64,000 bases of DNA from Mycobacterium sp. WUMAC-067 (lineage in GTDB: Bacteria > Actinomycetota > Actinomycetes > Mycobacteriales > Mycobacteriaceae): NCBI RefSeq assembly GCF_020217485.1, contig NZ_JAEKMI010000008.1, positions 114,271 to 178,270 of the forward strand. Direction: 5' to 3'. Each line of letters begins with the position of its first letter. The stretch's first letter is position 1. The notes below the pieces were generated by a model. The model saw nothing but the letters and a program-made list of their open reading frames with translations. It searched no databases and had not been told where the DNA came from. Shown in pieces: positions 49,206 through 57,550 of the stretch. Position numbers and translations under genes: made by a program.

Positions 49206-50708
49206 TCAGCCGCTGGGCGCCGGTGCCTCCGGGGTGGCCGCGCTCTGGTTCCACCAGGGTTGGGGCTGCTGGCTCGCCCATCCGCACAGGGCTTCCAGCT
49301 CGGCGGCCAGCGAAATCAACATGCCCTCGCTGTTGGCCGGGCCCATCAGCTGCACGCCGATGGGCAAGCCCTCGGAGGTGAAGCCCGCCGGAACGTTGAT
49401 GGACGGCCACCCCAGGACGTTCCACGGGAACGTCAGCGGGCAGGCCGCGATCATGGCCCGGTCGGTGCCGAAGCCGCTCAACCGGTCGAAGGCCCGCGCC
49501 AGCGGCGGGGGCTGGGCGGTGGTCGGCGCCAACACCACGTCGACGATGTCGAAGATCGAACCGACCCGGCGCTGGTCGGCTTCCTCGTGGCGGCGGGCGC
49601 TGCGCAGAATCGCCTGCCCCAGCGCTGCGCCCATGCGCAGGTTGGACAGGGTGCGAGGGTCCAGCACGACGCCGTCGCCCAGGCGCTCCTCCCAATCCCG
49701 CAGCCCCGCGGTGGACCGGGCGAGAAAGTCCCACGACAGCCTCATGCCGTAGTCCGGGTTGCCGGGCACCACGGTGTGGCCCAGCAGTTCGAGCTGGTTA
49801 CCCACGGCGCGCGTCGCCGCCAGGATCTCCGGGTGCAGCTTGGGACGGAAGCCGGTGTAGGGGAATCGGGTTGACAGCGCGATGTTCAGCGGGCCGGGCG
49901 CCTTCCCCACATAGTCGGAGGCGGTGATCGCGGGGGGTTTGTGCCGATCGCCCTCGACGTTGCCGGACGCGGCGTCGAGCACCAACGCCGCGTCGGCCAC
50001 CGTGCGGGCCAGCACGCCGTTGACCGTGATGCCGTTGAACGCCTCCGGGAGCGGCCAGGTCGAGATCCGCCCGCGCTGCGGTTTGATGCCCACCAGGTGC
50101 GTCCACGCCGCGGGGATGCGGATACTGCCGGCGCCGTCGGACCCGATGGCGGCCGTGACCAGACCCGCGGCCACCGCCGCGGCGCTGCCGCCCGACGATC
50201 CGCCGGGGGTGTGCCGCCGCGACCAGGGGTTGCGGGTATGCCCGAAACCGGGCCCGCTGGTAAACGGCCACTGGCCGAGTTCGCAGGTGTTCGTCTTGCC
50301 CACGATCACCGCGCCGGCGGCCTTGAGGCGGCGCACCACCTCGGCGTCGTGCGTCGCCGGCGCGACCCGCCCCTCGGTGCCGAACGCGGTGGGCTCGCCC
50401 GCAATGTCGACGTCGTCCTTGACGGCGATCGGAATGCCCAGCAGCGGGGCGGTGTCCCCGGCCGCGCGGCGCCGGTCGGCCTCGGCCGCGTCGGCCAGTG
50501 CCGACTCGGTCAGCACCACCCGGAAGGCGTTCAGCGTGGGCTGGCTGGCGTGGATGGCGTGCAGCGAACGACCCACCAGCGTGGTGGACGTCACCGAGCG
50601 GCTGGCCAGCTGATAGAGCAAATCGGTCAGCGTGGGCAGGCGCCGGCGGCCGGATCCGGGACCCGAGCCGGAAAGGGCCCCAAAACCCGACCCAGAAGCG
50701 CCAATCAC
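49206..50708 (-). CDS. amiA2: AmiA2, amidase-signature family hydrolase
   Basis: 500 residues (484 in M. tuberculosis). The Ser-cisSer-Lys catalytic set is visible: Lys in GIPIAVKDDVDIAG, Ser in HTPGGSSGGSAAAVAAG, and the nucleophile Ser in GSDGAGSIRIPAA. It hydrolyses amides; the substrate is unknown. I chose GTG 50708 (MIGASGS) to match the family start; the frame runs on upstream to 50840 but then crosses the divergent recO start. TAGTCT eight bases before the GTG could be a -10 element for a leaderless message. Confidence 0.93.
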   Translation of the reverse strand: MIGASGSGFGALSGSGPGSGRRRLPTLTDLLYQLASRSVTSTTLVGRSLHAIHASQPTLNAFRVVLTESALADAAEADRRRAAGDTAPLLGIPIAVKDDVDIAGEPTAFGTEGRVAPATHDAEVVRRLKAAGAVIVGKTNTCELGQWPFTSGPGFGHTRNPWSRRHTPGGSSGGSAAAVAAGLVTAAIGSDGAGSIRIPAAWTHLVGIKPQRGRISTWPLPEAFNGITVNGVLARTVADAALVLDAASGNVEGDRHKPPAITASDYVGKAPGPLNIALSTRFPYTGFRPKLHPEILAATRAVGNQLELLGHTVVPGNPDYGMRLSWDFLARSTAGLRDWEERLGDGVVLDPRTLSNLRMGAALGQAILRSARRHEEADQRRVGSIFDIVDVVLAPTTAQPPPLARAFDRLSGFGTDRAMIAACPLTFPWNVLGWPSINVPAGFTSEGLPIGVQLMGPANSEGMLISLAAELEALCGWASQQPQPWWNQSAATPEAPAPSG

Positions 50709-50769
50709 GGGGTACGAGACTAACGGCGCGGATACCCGCAATGTCGCGGCGGGGTGCAAAACTATTGGG

Positions 50770-51567
50770 ATGCGGCTATACCGAGACCGAGCTGTTGTGC
50801 TGCGCCAGCACAAGCTCGGCGAAGCCGACCGGATCGTCACCCTGCTAACCCGTGATCACGGGCTGGTCCGCGCGGTGGCCAAGGGCGTGCGTCGCACCCG
50901 CAGCAAATTTGGTGCGCGGCTGGAGCCGTTCGCGCACATCGACGCGCAGTTACATCCCGGCCGCAACCTCGACATCGTCACCCAGGTCGTCTCGATCGAC
51001 GCGTTCGCCACCGACATCGTCAGCGACTACGGCCGCTACACCTGCGGGTGCGCCATGCTGGAAACCGCCGAACGCCTCGCCGGTGAGGAGCGGGCGCCCG
51101 CCCCCGCCCTGCACGGGCTCACGGTGAGCGCCCTGCGGGCGGTGGCCGACGGCCGCCGGTCCCGGGACCTCCTGCTGGATGCCTACCTGCTGCGGGCGAT
51201 GGGCATCGCCGGATGGGCGCCGGCGCTGAGCGAGTGCGCCCGCTGCGCCACGCCCGGTCCCCATCGCGCGTTCCATGTCGGTGCCGGTGGCAGCGTCTGC
51301 CCGCACTGCCGCCCGGCCGGTTCGACGACGCCGCCGCCGGGGGTGCTGGATTTGATGACGGCGCTGCACGACGGCGATTGGGACTTCGCCGAAAAGACGC
51401 CGCAGTCGCACCGCAACTACGTCAGCGGTCTGGTGGCGGCGCACCTGCAATGGCATTTGGAGCGGAAGCTCAAGACGTTGCCGCTCGTAGAACGGACGTA
51501 TCACGTGGACCGCACCATCGCCGATCAGCGCGCGACGCTGATCGGGCAGGATATGGACTGTGGCTAA
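50770..51567 (+). CDS. recO: RecO, DNA repair and recombination mediator
   Basis: 265 residues, identical in length to M. tuberculosis RecO. The N-terminal OB fold is RLYRDRAVVLRQHKLGEADRI...GLVRAVAKGVRR (positions ~2-45), followed by a helical domain and a four-Cys zinc module (ECARCATP...VCPHCRPAG, ~158-180). RecO works with RecR to load RecA at gaps and anneals strands. ATG 50770 is chosen over upstream in-frame codons because the family begins there. It is the first gene of the recO-uppS-Rv2360c-type operon, divergent from amiA2. Confidence 0.96.
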   Translation: MRLYRDRAVVLRQHKLGEADRIVTLLTRDHGLVRAVAKGVRRTRSKFGARLEPFAHIDAQLHPGRNLDIVTQVVSIDAFATDIVSDYGRYTCGCAMLETAERLAGEERAPAPALHGLTVSALRAVADGRRSRDLLLDAYLLRAMGIAGWAPALSECARCATPGPHRAFHVGAGGSVCPHCRPAGSTTPPPGVLDLMTALHDGDWDFAEKTPQSHRNYVSGLVAAHLQWHLERKLKTLPLVERTYHVDRTIADQRATLIGQDMDCG

Positions 51568-51600
51568 CGGGACGGTTGATGGGGACCGGGTGGGGCGCAA

Positions 51601-52470
51601 GTGACGAACCGCGGTTTCCCGCAGCTGCCCCCCGCGCCCGACGACTATCCGGTCTTCCCCGACAAGTCGACCTGGCCCGTCGTGTTCCCGGAGCTGCCGC
51701 CGTCGGCCGACGGTGGCCCGTGCCGGCCGCCGCAGCACATCTCCAGGGCGGCCGCGCCCAGGATCGAGGCCGAGCGGTTGCCCAACCATGTGGCCATCGT
51801 CATGGACGGCAACGGCCGTTGGGCCACCCAGCAGGGGCTGAGCCGCACCGACGGCCACCGCGCCGGGGAGGCGGTGGTCATCGACATCGTCTGTGGGGCA
51901 ATCGAAATCGGGATCAAATGGCTCAGCCTCTACGCCTTCTCGACCGAGAACTGGAAGCGTTCACCCGAAGAGGTTCGCTTCCTGATGGGCTTCAACCGTG
52001 ACGTGGTGCGCATGCGCCGGGTGAACCTGAATACGATAGGGGTCAAGATCCGCTGGGTCGGTTCGCGGCCCCGCCTGTGGCGCAGCGTGATCAACGAGCT
52101 GGCGATCGCGGAGGACCTGACGAAGGACAACGACGTCATCACCGTCAACTACTGTGTGAACTACGGCGGTCGCGCCGAAATAGCCGATGCCACAAAGGAA
52201 ATCGCACGCCTGGCTGCGGCCGGCCGGCTGAACCCGGAGCGCATCACCGAGTCGACGGTGGCAAATCACCTGCAGCGGCCCGACATTCCCGACGTGGACC
52301 TGTTCTTGCGGACCTCGGGTGAGCATCGGTCCAGCAATTTCATGCTGTGGCAGGCCGCATACGCCGAGTACGTCTTTCAGGACAAGCTGTGGCCTGACTA
52401 CGACCGGCGCGACTTGTGGGCCGCCTGCGAGGAATACGCCTCGCGCGATCGCCGGTTCGGGAGCGCATAG
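51601..52470 (+). CDS. uppS: Long-chain (Z)-polyprenyl diphosphate synthase
   Basis: 289 residues of the cis-prenyltransferase (UppS) family; the counterpart Rv2361c makes decaprenyl diphosphate, the lipid carrier for arabinogalactan and peptidoglycan. Motifs: [12 protein letters not shown] with the catalytic Asp, [35 protein letters not shown] and [25 protein letters not shown] (C-terminal, cited by position). It begins at GTG 51601, 33 bases after recO, and its TAG overlaps the next GTG. Confidence 0.94.
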   Translation: MTNRGFPQLPPAPDDYPVFPDKSTWPVVFPELPPSADGGPCRPPQHISRAAAPRIEAERLPNHVAIVMDGNGRWATQQGLSRTDGHRAGEAVVIDIVCGAIEIGIKWLSLYAFSTENWKRSPEEVRFLMGFNRDVVRMRRVNLNTIGVKIRWVGSRPRLWRSVINELAIAEDLTKDNDVITVNYCVNYGGRAEIADATKEIARLAAAGRLNPERITESTVANHLQRPDIPDVDLFLRTSGEHRSSNFMLWQAAYAEYVFQDKLWPDYDRRDLWAACEEYASRDRRFGSA

Positions 52471-52898
52471 TGCCATCACTGCAGGAGCGTCTGGCGTCGA
52501 TCCTCGGCGATGTCGTTGCGCTGCAGGAGGAGACCGATGGCGCGCTGACGGTCCACCATGACGGCACCATCGCGTCGTTGCGGGTGGTGAACATCGCCGA
52601 GGACCTCGACCTGGTCTCGCTCACCCAGATATTGGCGTGGGACCTGCCGCTGACCAAGAAGATCAGCGACCAGGTGGCCAAGCAGGCGCGCGACAGCAAC
52701 TTCGGCAGCGTCACCCTGATCGAGAAGGTCAATGACAAAGCCGTGCAGCGCAATTCGGGCAAGGGCGCGGCTAAAAGCGCCGACGTGATGCTGCGCTACA
52801 ACTTTCCCGGCGCCGGCCTGACCGACGACGCCTTGCGGACCTTGATCCTGTTGGTGCTCGACACCGGCGCCCAGATACGCCGCACACTGACAGGCTGA
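52470..52898 (+). CDS. Conserved actinobacterial protein (Rv2360c type)
   Basis: 142 residues, the same length as Rv2360c. It has no signal peptide or membrane segment; recognisable stretches are ILGDVVALQEETDGALTVHHDG, LTQILAWDLPLTKKI and VMLRYNFPGAGLTDDALRT (~105-123). The fold resembles a small T3SS-chaperone/YbjN-like alpha-beta protein, but this is only an impression. The GTG start shares its G with the uppS stop (TAGTG). The function is unknown. Confidence 0.85.
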   Translation: MPSLQERLASILGDVVALQEETDGALTVHHDGTIASLRVVNIAEDLDLVSLTQILAWDLPLTKKISDQVAKQARDSNFGSVTLIEKVNDKAVQRNSGKGAAKSADVMLRYNFPGAGLTDDALRTLILLVLDTGAQIRRTLTG

Positions 52899-52904
52899 AT
52901 CGGG

Positions 52905-53300
52905 TCAGGGCCGGCAGTCTGAACAGGTGCCGAAGATTTCGATGGTGTGACTGACGTCGGAGAAGCCATGCTTGGCGGCCACGGCCGTCGCCCACTCCTC
53001 GACCTCGTGATCGCCCACCTCGATCGTGGATCCGCAACTGCGGCAGACCAAGTGGTGGTGATGGTGCTCCGAACACCTGCGATAGACCGACTCGCCGGTG
53101 TCGGTGCGCAGCGTGTCGATCATGCCCGCCGCGGCCATCGACTGCAGCGTCCGGTAGACGGTGGTCAGCCCGATGTTCTCGCCGCGCCGGCGCAGCTCGT
53201 CGTGCAGATCCTGCGCGGAGCGGAATTCGTCGAGTGTCTCCAACAGTGTGGAAATCGCCGCACGCTGACGGGTCGAGCGGACGCTCGCCCCTGACGTCAC
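52905..53300 (-). CDS. zur: Zur (FurB), zinc uptake regulator
   Basis: 131 residues of the Fur family. The winged helix has RSAQDLHDELRRRGENIGLTTVYRTLQSM (cited by position, ~27-55); the metal site is the His-rich SEHHHHHLVCRSCGSTIEVG; structural zinc Cys pairs are CRSC and CSDC near the C terminus. It represses zinc-uptake and alternative ribosomal-protein genes when zinc is present. The GTG start overlaps the smtB stop as GTGA, the classic mycobacterial smtB-zur operon in which SmtB de-represses zur on zinc excess. Confidence 0.95.
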   Translation of the reverse strand: MTSGASVRSTRQRAAISTLLETLDEFRSAQDLHDELRRRGENIGLTTVYRTLQSMAAAGMIDTLRTDTGESVYRRCSEHHHHHLVCRSCGSTIEVGDHEVEEWATAVAAKHGFSDVSHTIEIFGTCSDCRP

Positions 53301-53725
53301 GGGGTGTCCTCGCTCGCGTGCGCGACGGCGTCCACCACGATGTGGGCGAGGTGATGATCGGCGAGCCGGTACAGCACTTCGCGCCCGGAGCGCTCGCCGG
53401 CAACCACGCCCGCCGCCTTCAGGATCTTCAGATGCTGACTGACCAGCGGCTGCGGCACGCCGAGCGCGTCCACCAGTTCGTGCACGCAGCGATGGGATTC
53501 CCGCAACTGCAACACGATGGCGATGCGCACCGGCGCCGCCAGCGCCCGCAACAACTCGCCCGCGGCATCGAGGATCTCCCGCGGCGGCGGGACCGGGTAA
53601 TCGACCAGTCCGGAGTGCCCACCGGCGCCGAGTCCGCCGTGGTCATGGGCGACCGCGTCCAGGTCCGTTCCCATGCCGCCGTCGGTGGCCGCCGGCATCG
53701 ACGCAGAACGTGAGGGGGACATCAT
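53297..53725 (-). CDS. smtB: SmtB, ArsR-family zinc-sensing repressor
   Basis: 142 residues. The core matches the M. tuberculosis protein: PPPREILDAAGELLRALAAPVRIA, then LRESHRCVHELVDALGVPQPLVSQHLKILKAAGVV (positions ~60-95), and the C-terminal alpha5 zinc ligands in YRLADHHLAHIVVDAVAHA. The N terminus is variable and His/Gly-rich. The start is uncertain: adjacent ATGs at 53725 and 53722 sit at a reasonable distance from GAGGTG; upstream ATGs to 53818 would overlap the operator-like palindrome. It loses DNA binding when it binds zinc. Confidence 0.9.
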   Translation of the reverse strand: MMSPSRSASMPAATDGGMGTDLDAVAHDHGGLGAGGHSGLVDYPVPPPREILDAAGELLRALAAPVRIAIVLQLRESHRCVHELVDALGVPQPLVSQHLKILKAAGVVAGERSGREVLYRLADHHLAHIVVDAVAHASEDTP

Positions 53726-53792
53726 GGGAGCGGCATCACCTCGAGAAGTGCCAGGTAGTGGGAAAGTCTCCGCCGTATCGGCTGCCTCCACT

Positions 53793-53818
53793 GTCACATG
53801 CATGATGACGCATGTCAA
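53793..53818. promoter_or_regulatory. Inverted repeat between smtB and glyS, candidate SmtB operator
   Basis: TCACATGC (53794-53801) and GCATGTCA (53810-53817) form an imperfect palindrome around an eight-base spacer, with one mismatch within the arms. It lies in the divergent smtB/glyS control region, where an autoregulatory SmtB site is expected. Confidence 0.45.
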
Positions 53819-53904
53819 AGACCGCGGCGCCGATCGCTACCATGACTGATGCTCTGCGCACGGCGCTCGACCGCCAGGCGCGCCCACCCAACCCCGGAAA
53901 GGGA

Positions 53905-55296
53905 GTGCACCACCCCGTGGCGTCCGTCATCGACACCGTAGTGAACCTGGCCAAGCGGCGCGGCTTCGTCTTCCCCTCGGGGGAGATCTACGGCGGAACC
54001 CGGTCGGCGTGGGACTACGGCCCGTTGGGTGTGGAGTTCAAAGAGAACATCAAGCGCCAGTGGTGGCGCGCGGTGGTCAGCGGACGCGACGACGTCGTCG
54101 GCCTGGACTCATCGATCATCTTGCCGCGGCAAGTGTGGGTGGCCTCGGGCCACGTCGAGGTCTTCCACGACCCGCTGGTGGAGTCGTTGATCACCCACAA
54201 GCGTTACCGCGCCGACCATCTCATCGAGGCTTACGAGGCCAAGCACGGCCACCCGCCGCCCAACGGACTGGCCGACATCCGCGACCCAGACACCGGCGAG
54301 CCCGGGCAGTGGACCGAGCCCCGCGAATTCAACATGATGCTCAAGACCTACCTGGGACCCATCGAGACCGAGGAGGGCTTGCACTATCTGCGTCCGGAGA
54401 CCGCGCAGGGCATCTTCGTCAACTTCGCCAACGTGGTGACGACCGCCCGCAAGAAGCCGCCGTTCGGTATCGGCCAGATCGGCAAGAGCTTTCGCAACGA
54501 GATCACCCCGGGCAACTTCATTTTCCGGACGCGCGAGTTCGAGCAAATGGAAATGGAGTTCTTCGTCGAGCCCTCGACCGCGAAGGAATGGCATCAGTAT
54601 TGGATCGACACCCGGCTGCAATGGTATGTCGAGTTGGGTATCGATCCGGAGAACCTGCGGTTGTTTGAACACCCGGCCGACAAACTGTCGCACTACTCCG
54701 ATCGCACCGTCGACATCGAGTACAAATTCGGCTTCGCCGGTAACCCGTGGGGTGAACTGGAGGGCGTCGCCAACCGTACCGATTTCGATTTGTCGACTCA
54801 TTCAAAGCATTCCGGCGTCGACCTGTCGTTCTACGACCAAGCGACCGACGCGCGCTACATCCCGTATGTCATCGAACCGGCGGCCGGTTTGACGCGGTCG
54901 TTCATGGCCTTCCTGATCGACGCCTACGTCGAGGACGAGGCCCCGAACGCCAAGGGCAAGATGGAAAAGCGCACCGTCCTGCGGCTGGACCCGCGGCTGG
55001 CCCCGGTCAAGGCGGCGGTGCTGCCGCTGTCCCGCCATGCCGATCTGAGCCCCAAGGCCCGTGACCTGGCCGCCGAACTGCGCCAGTTTTGGAATATCGA
55101 TTTCGACGACGCCGGTGCGATCGGGAGGCGCTATCGCCGCCAGGACGAGATCGGCACGCCGTTCTGTGTGACGGTGGATTTCGACTCGCTCGAGGACAAC
55201 GCGGTGACGGTGCGCCGGCGCGACGACATGTCCCAGGAGCGAGTCGCGATGAACACCGTCGCCGATTACCTCGCGGCGCGCCTCAAAGGCTGCTAG
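53905..55296 (+). CDS. glyS: Glycyl-tRNA synthetase (class II, dimeric type)
   Basis: 463 residues, equal to M. tuberculosis GlyS. Motif 1 region [24 protein letters not shown] (~21-44), [10 protein letters not shown], motif 2 [28 protein letters not shown] (cited by position), motif 3 [15 protein letters not shown] and the anticodon-binding domain near [16 protein letters not shown]. It charges tRNA-Gly. GTG 53905 ([10 protein letters not shown]) matches the family start, with GGAAAGGGA just upstream; an in-frame ATG at 53812 would add a 31-residue tail of no similarity. Confidence 0.95.
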   Translation: MHHPVASVIDTVVNLAKRRGFVFPSGEIYGGTRSAWDYGPLGVEFKENIKRQWWRAVVSGRDDVVGLDSSIILPRQVWVASGHVEVFHDPLVESLITHKRYRADHLIEAYEAKHGHPPPNGLADIRDPDTGEPGQWTEPREFNMMLKTYLGPIETEEGLHYLRPETAQGIFVNFANVVTTARKKPPFGIGQIGKSFRNEITPGNFIFRTREFEQMEMEFFVEPSTAKEWHQYWIDTRLQWYVELGIDPENLRLFEHPADKLSHYSDRTVDIEYKFGFAGNPWGELEGVANRTDFDLSTHSKHSGVDLSFYDQATDARYIPYVIEPAAGLTRSFMAFLIDAYVEDEAPNAKGKMEKRTVLRLDPRLAPVKAAVLPLSRHADLSPKARDLAAELRQFWNIDFDDAGAIGRRYRRQDEIGTPFCVTVDFDSLEDNAVTVRRRDDMSQERVAMNTVADYLAARLKGC

Positions 55297-55470
55297 TCAC
55301 TGCCGTCGCCGGGCCGCATTTGCGAATTAAGGTTTGCTTAAAAGTCCGGCCGTCGGCGGTGGCGGTGCCTTAGGATCTGCCGTGGGGCATAAGTAGATAG
55401 CCAGTTGAGCCGCGGGCGGATGTCGGGCCGTCTGACGCAGGAGCCGTTGACTCGGTCGGTTGGGGTGTGG

Positions 55471-56700
55471 ATGATTCCCGCGTTCTTGTTCTTCCCTCCG
55501 GAAATCAACTCGGCCTTGATAGTCGGCGGCCCCGGTTCCGGTCCTCTGTTCGAGGCGGCTTCCGCGTGGGACGGATTGGCGGCGGAGCTGTCGTCCTCGG
55601 CGTCCTCGTTCAACACCGTGGTGACGGACCTGGCGGCGGGCCCCTGGACGGGTCCGTCGTCGGCATCGATGACGGCCGCCGCGGCGCCCTACGTGCAATG
55701 GCTGCTGATCGCCGCGGCGGAGGCGGAGGTGGCCGCGATCCGAGCCCGGCTGGCGGCGCTGGCGTTCGAGGGGGCGGTGGTCGCGACGGTGCCGTTGCCG
55801 GCGGTGCTGGCGAATCGTGCCCGGTTGCTGATCCTGATCGCGACCAACTTCTTCGGCCAGAACACGGCGGCGATCGCGCAGACCGAGCTTGAGTACGTCG
55901 AGATGTGGGCGCAGGACGTGGCCGCGATGGTGGGCTATCACGCGGGGGCCCAAACGCTGGTGGAGACGCTGCCGGCGTTCACCCCGCCGCCCGCGGGTCT
56001 CGGCGGCGGCGCGGCATCCGCGGGCCTGGCGGGCCTGGCCGACCTGGTGACGGCGCCCCTGACTTTAGCGTCACAGTTCTTCCAGGGCTTGTCCTCACTG
56101 GGGACCGCGTTCGCATCTCAGCTGCAGTCGGTGTTCATGGCGCTCTCGCCGGCCGTCTCGTCGCTGACGTCGTTGATGACCTCCGCGCCGGTGGCGACCC
56201 TGACGACGGTGGCCCAGGCCGGAATGTACCCGGCAAGCGCGCTGATGCCACCCATGGTGGCGCTGGCCCAAAGCACCGCTCCGGCGACCGTCGCGCCGGC
56301 GGCGGCACCGGCCCCGGTTTTGCTCAGTGCCACCAACGTGGCCGGCGAGGCCCCGCACAGCGCGCATAGCGTGCTGTCCGATCTGCAACCGTTGGCCGGC
56401 GGAGGACTGGGCGCCCTCGGCGTCGCGTCGGCGGGCCTGGGGACCGCGCGGTTCGTCGGGGCGATGTCGGTGCCCGCGGCGTGGCAAGGGTCGATGCCGG
56501 CTTACGTGCCCGCGCCGGCGATGTCCGGCGTGGCCGGCGGAGCGCCGGCGACGGCGGCGACGGCGGGGGCGGCCGGCCCGGGCAGCGGCCCGCCGATGAC
56601 GGCCATGCCGGTGGGTGAGAAAAACCCCAAGGGCGAGGACCGCGGCACCAAGGCCGAGGTGGTGCGGTCCCGGCCCAAAGTGGTGCCGCGGACCCGATAG
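55471..56700 (+). CDS. PPE family protein, PPE-SVP subgroup
   Basis: 409 residues. It begins MIPAFLFFPPEINSALI, with PPE at residues 9-11, slightly later than usual. The PPE domain includes GPWTGPSSASM, NFFGQNTAAIAQTELEYVEMWAQD (~131-155), and the C-terminal motif GAMSVPAAW places it in the SVP group. The tail is polar and Lys/Arg-rich (KNPKGEDRGTKAEVVRSRPK). M. tuberculosis has PPE40 at the same place after glyS. GTG 55465 is an alternative start. No PE partner adjoins it. It is probably exported by an ESX system. Confidence 0.92.
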   Translation: MIPAFLFFPPEINSALIVGGPGSGPLFEAASAWDGLAAELSSSASSFNTVVTDLAAGPWTGPSSASMTAAAAPYVQWLLIAAAEAEVAAIRARLAALAFEGAVVATVPLPAVLANRARLLILIATNFFGQNTAAIAQTELEYVEMWAQDVAAMVGYHAGAQTLVETLPAFTPPPAGLGGGAASAGLAGLADLVTAPLTLASQFFQGLSSLGTAFASQLQSVFMALSPAVSSLTSLMTSAPVATLTTVAQAGMYPASALMPPMVALAQSTAPATVAPAAAPAPVLLSATNVAGEAPHSAHSVLSDLQPLAGGGLGALGVASAGLGTARFVGAMSVPAAWQGSMPAYVPAPAMSGVAGGAPATAATAGAAGPGSGPPMTAMPVGEKNPKGEDRGTKAEVVRSRPKVVPRTR

Positions 56701-57214
56701 TGACCGATGCCGCTGTTGCGGATGTGCATGGTGTGCACGGCGGTGAGAAACGGAAATCGATTAAGTTGGCCTGGACGCAGTCAGTCGCCGTATCGCATTG
56801 CGCGAATTCATCTAATACGTCCCGTAAAAACAGCAACGGCGCGCCCGCCCGCATGCGTTGCCCAAGGCGCAAGCGAGCGGCGCAACGCGTCGGACCCCGT
56901 CGAGCACTCGTGGCCGACCGCTCGATCCCGATCACCCTCGCCCGCCCTAAGGAGCTGTGCGACAAGGGGTTTGCGGGGAACAGGTTGCCCGGAGCCGGGT
57001 GAGTTCCCGACAGTTCCCGGCGCGCGTGGCCCACACGGCGGCGGTCCTGACCGGCCAGGCGATGGGTCGGCGTTGGTCCGACACCGGCTCAAATTAATGG
57101 AAAATTGGCAATTCCCGCATATCTTCTTCAGTTTGTCTTACGATGTGACCGGTTGGTGTAAATAACTTCGCCACAGCGCCCGAACGCTTTGACCGGCTGT
57201 GGAAGGGGGCAGGG
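56701..57214. other. Intergenic region after the PPE gene
   Basis: 514 bases. A frame from GTG 56700 to 57002 overlaps the PPE stop (TAGTG) but its residues lack mycobacterial codon bias and any motif. From about 57095 the sequence turns AT-rich (TTAATGGAAAATTGGCAATT, then TTGTCTTACG), probably the promoter of the small gene at 57215. Nothing else was recognised. Confidence 0.5.
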
Positions 57215-57502
57215 GTGCTTTTGCCTCTCGGTTCGCCGTTACCTGACGACACGGTGGCGGCAGTACGCGGTGAGTCCGGCGTGCTCGGTGGCTTATCGGT
57301 GCCGCTCAAGTGGGGGGTCGTCGTTCCACCGGACGATTACGACCACTGGGCGCCGAAGTCCGACGCGAGCGCCGAGACCGCGGAGGAGACACTCGACGCG
57401 CCCCGCCCGACAGCGGTCGCCGACGGCGTCTGGGGCGGGTGGGAAGGCGAAGCCGCGCCGCGGCCCGTCGGCGTCGTACCGCATTCCCCGGCAGCCGGCT
57501 GA
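57215..57502 (+). CDS. Small protein with a PPE-SVP-like motif, function unknown
   Basis: 95 residues from GTG 57215, preceded by GGAAGGGGGC, a strong ribosome site, and by an AT-rich promoter-like stretch. The early part reads SGVLGGLSVPLKWGVVVPPDDYDHW; GGLSVPLKW resembles the GxxSVPxxW signature of PPE-SVP proteins although no PPE domain is present. The rest is acidic and low-complexity (SAETAEETLDAPR). It may be a free-standing conserved mycobacterial protein or the remnant C-terminal end of a PPE gene. It converges on the TPM-domain gene. Confidence 0.6.
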   Translation: MLLPLGSPLPDDTVAAVRGESGVLGGLSVPLKWGVVVPPDDYDHWAPKSDASAETAEETLDAPRPTAVADGVWGGWEGEAAPRPVGVVPHSPAAG

Positions 57503-57550
57503 ACGCCGGTACGTAGCGAACCGAACTCGCCGCGGTAGCAGCGCGGCGAC

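Noticed and set aside
56700..57002. Frame starting at GTG 56700, overlapping the PPE stop
   Set aside because: It has good start-stop overlap, but poor codon bias, no motif and no ribosome site; kept only as a note in the intergenic entry.
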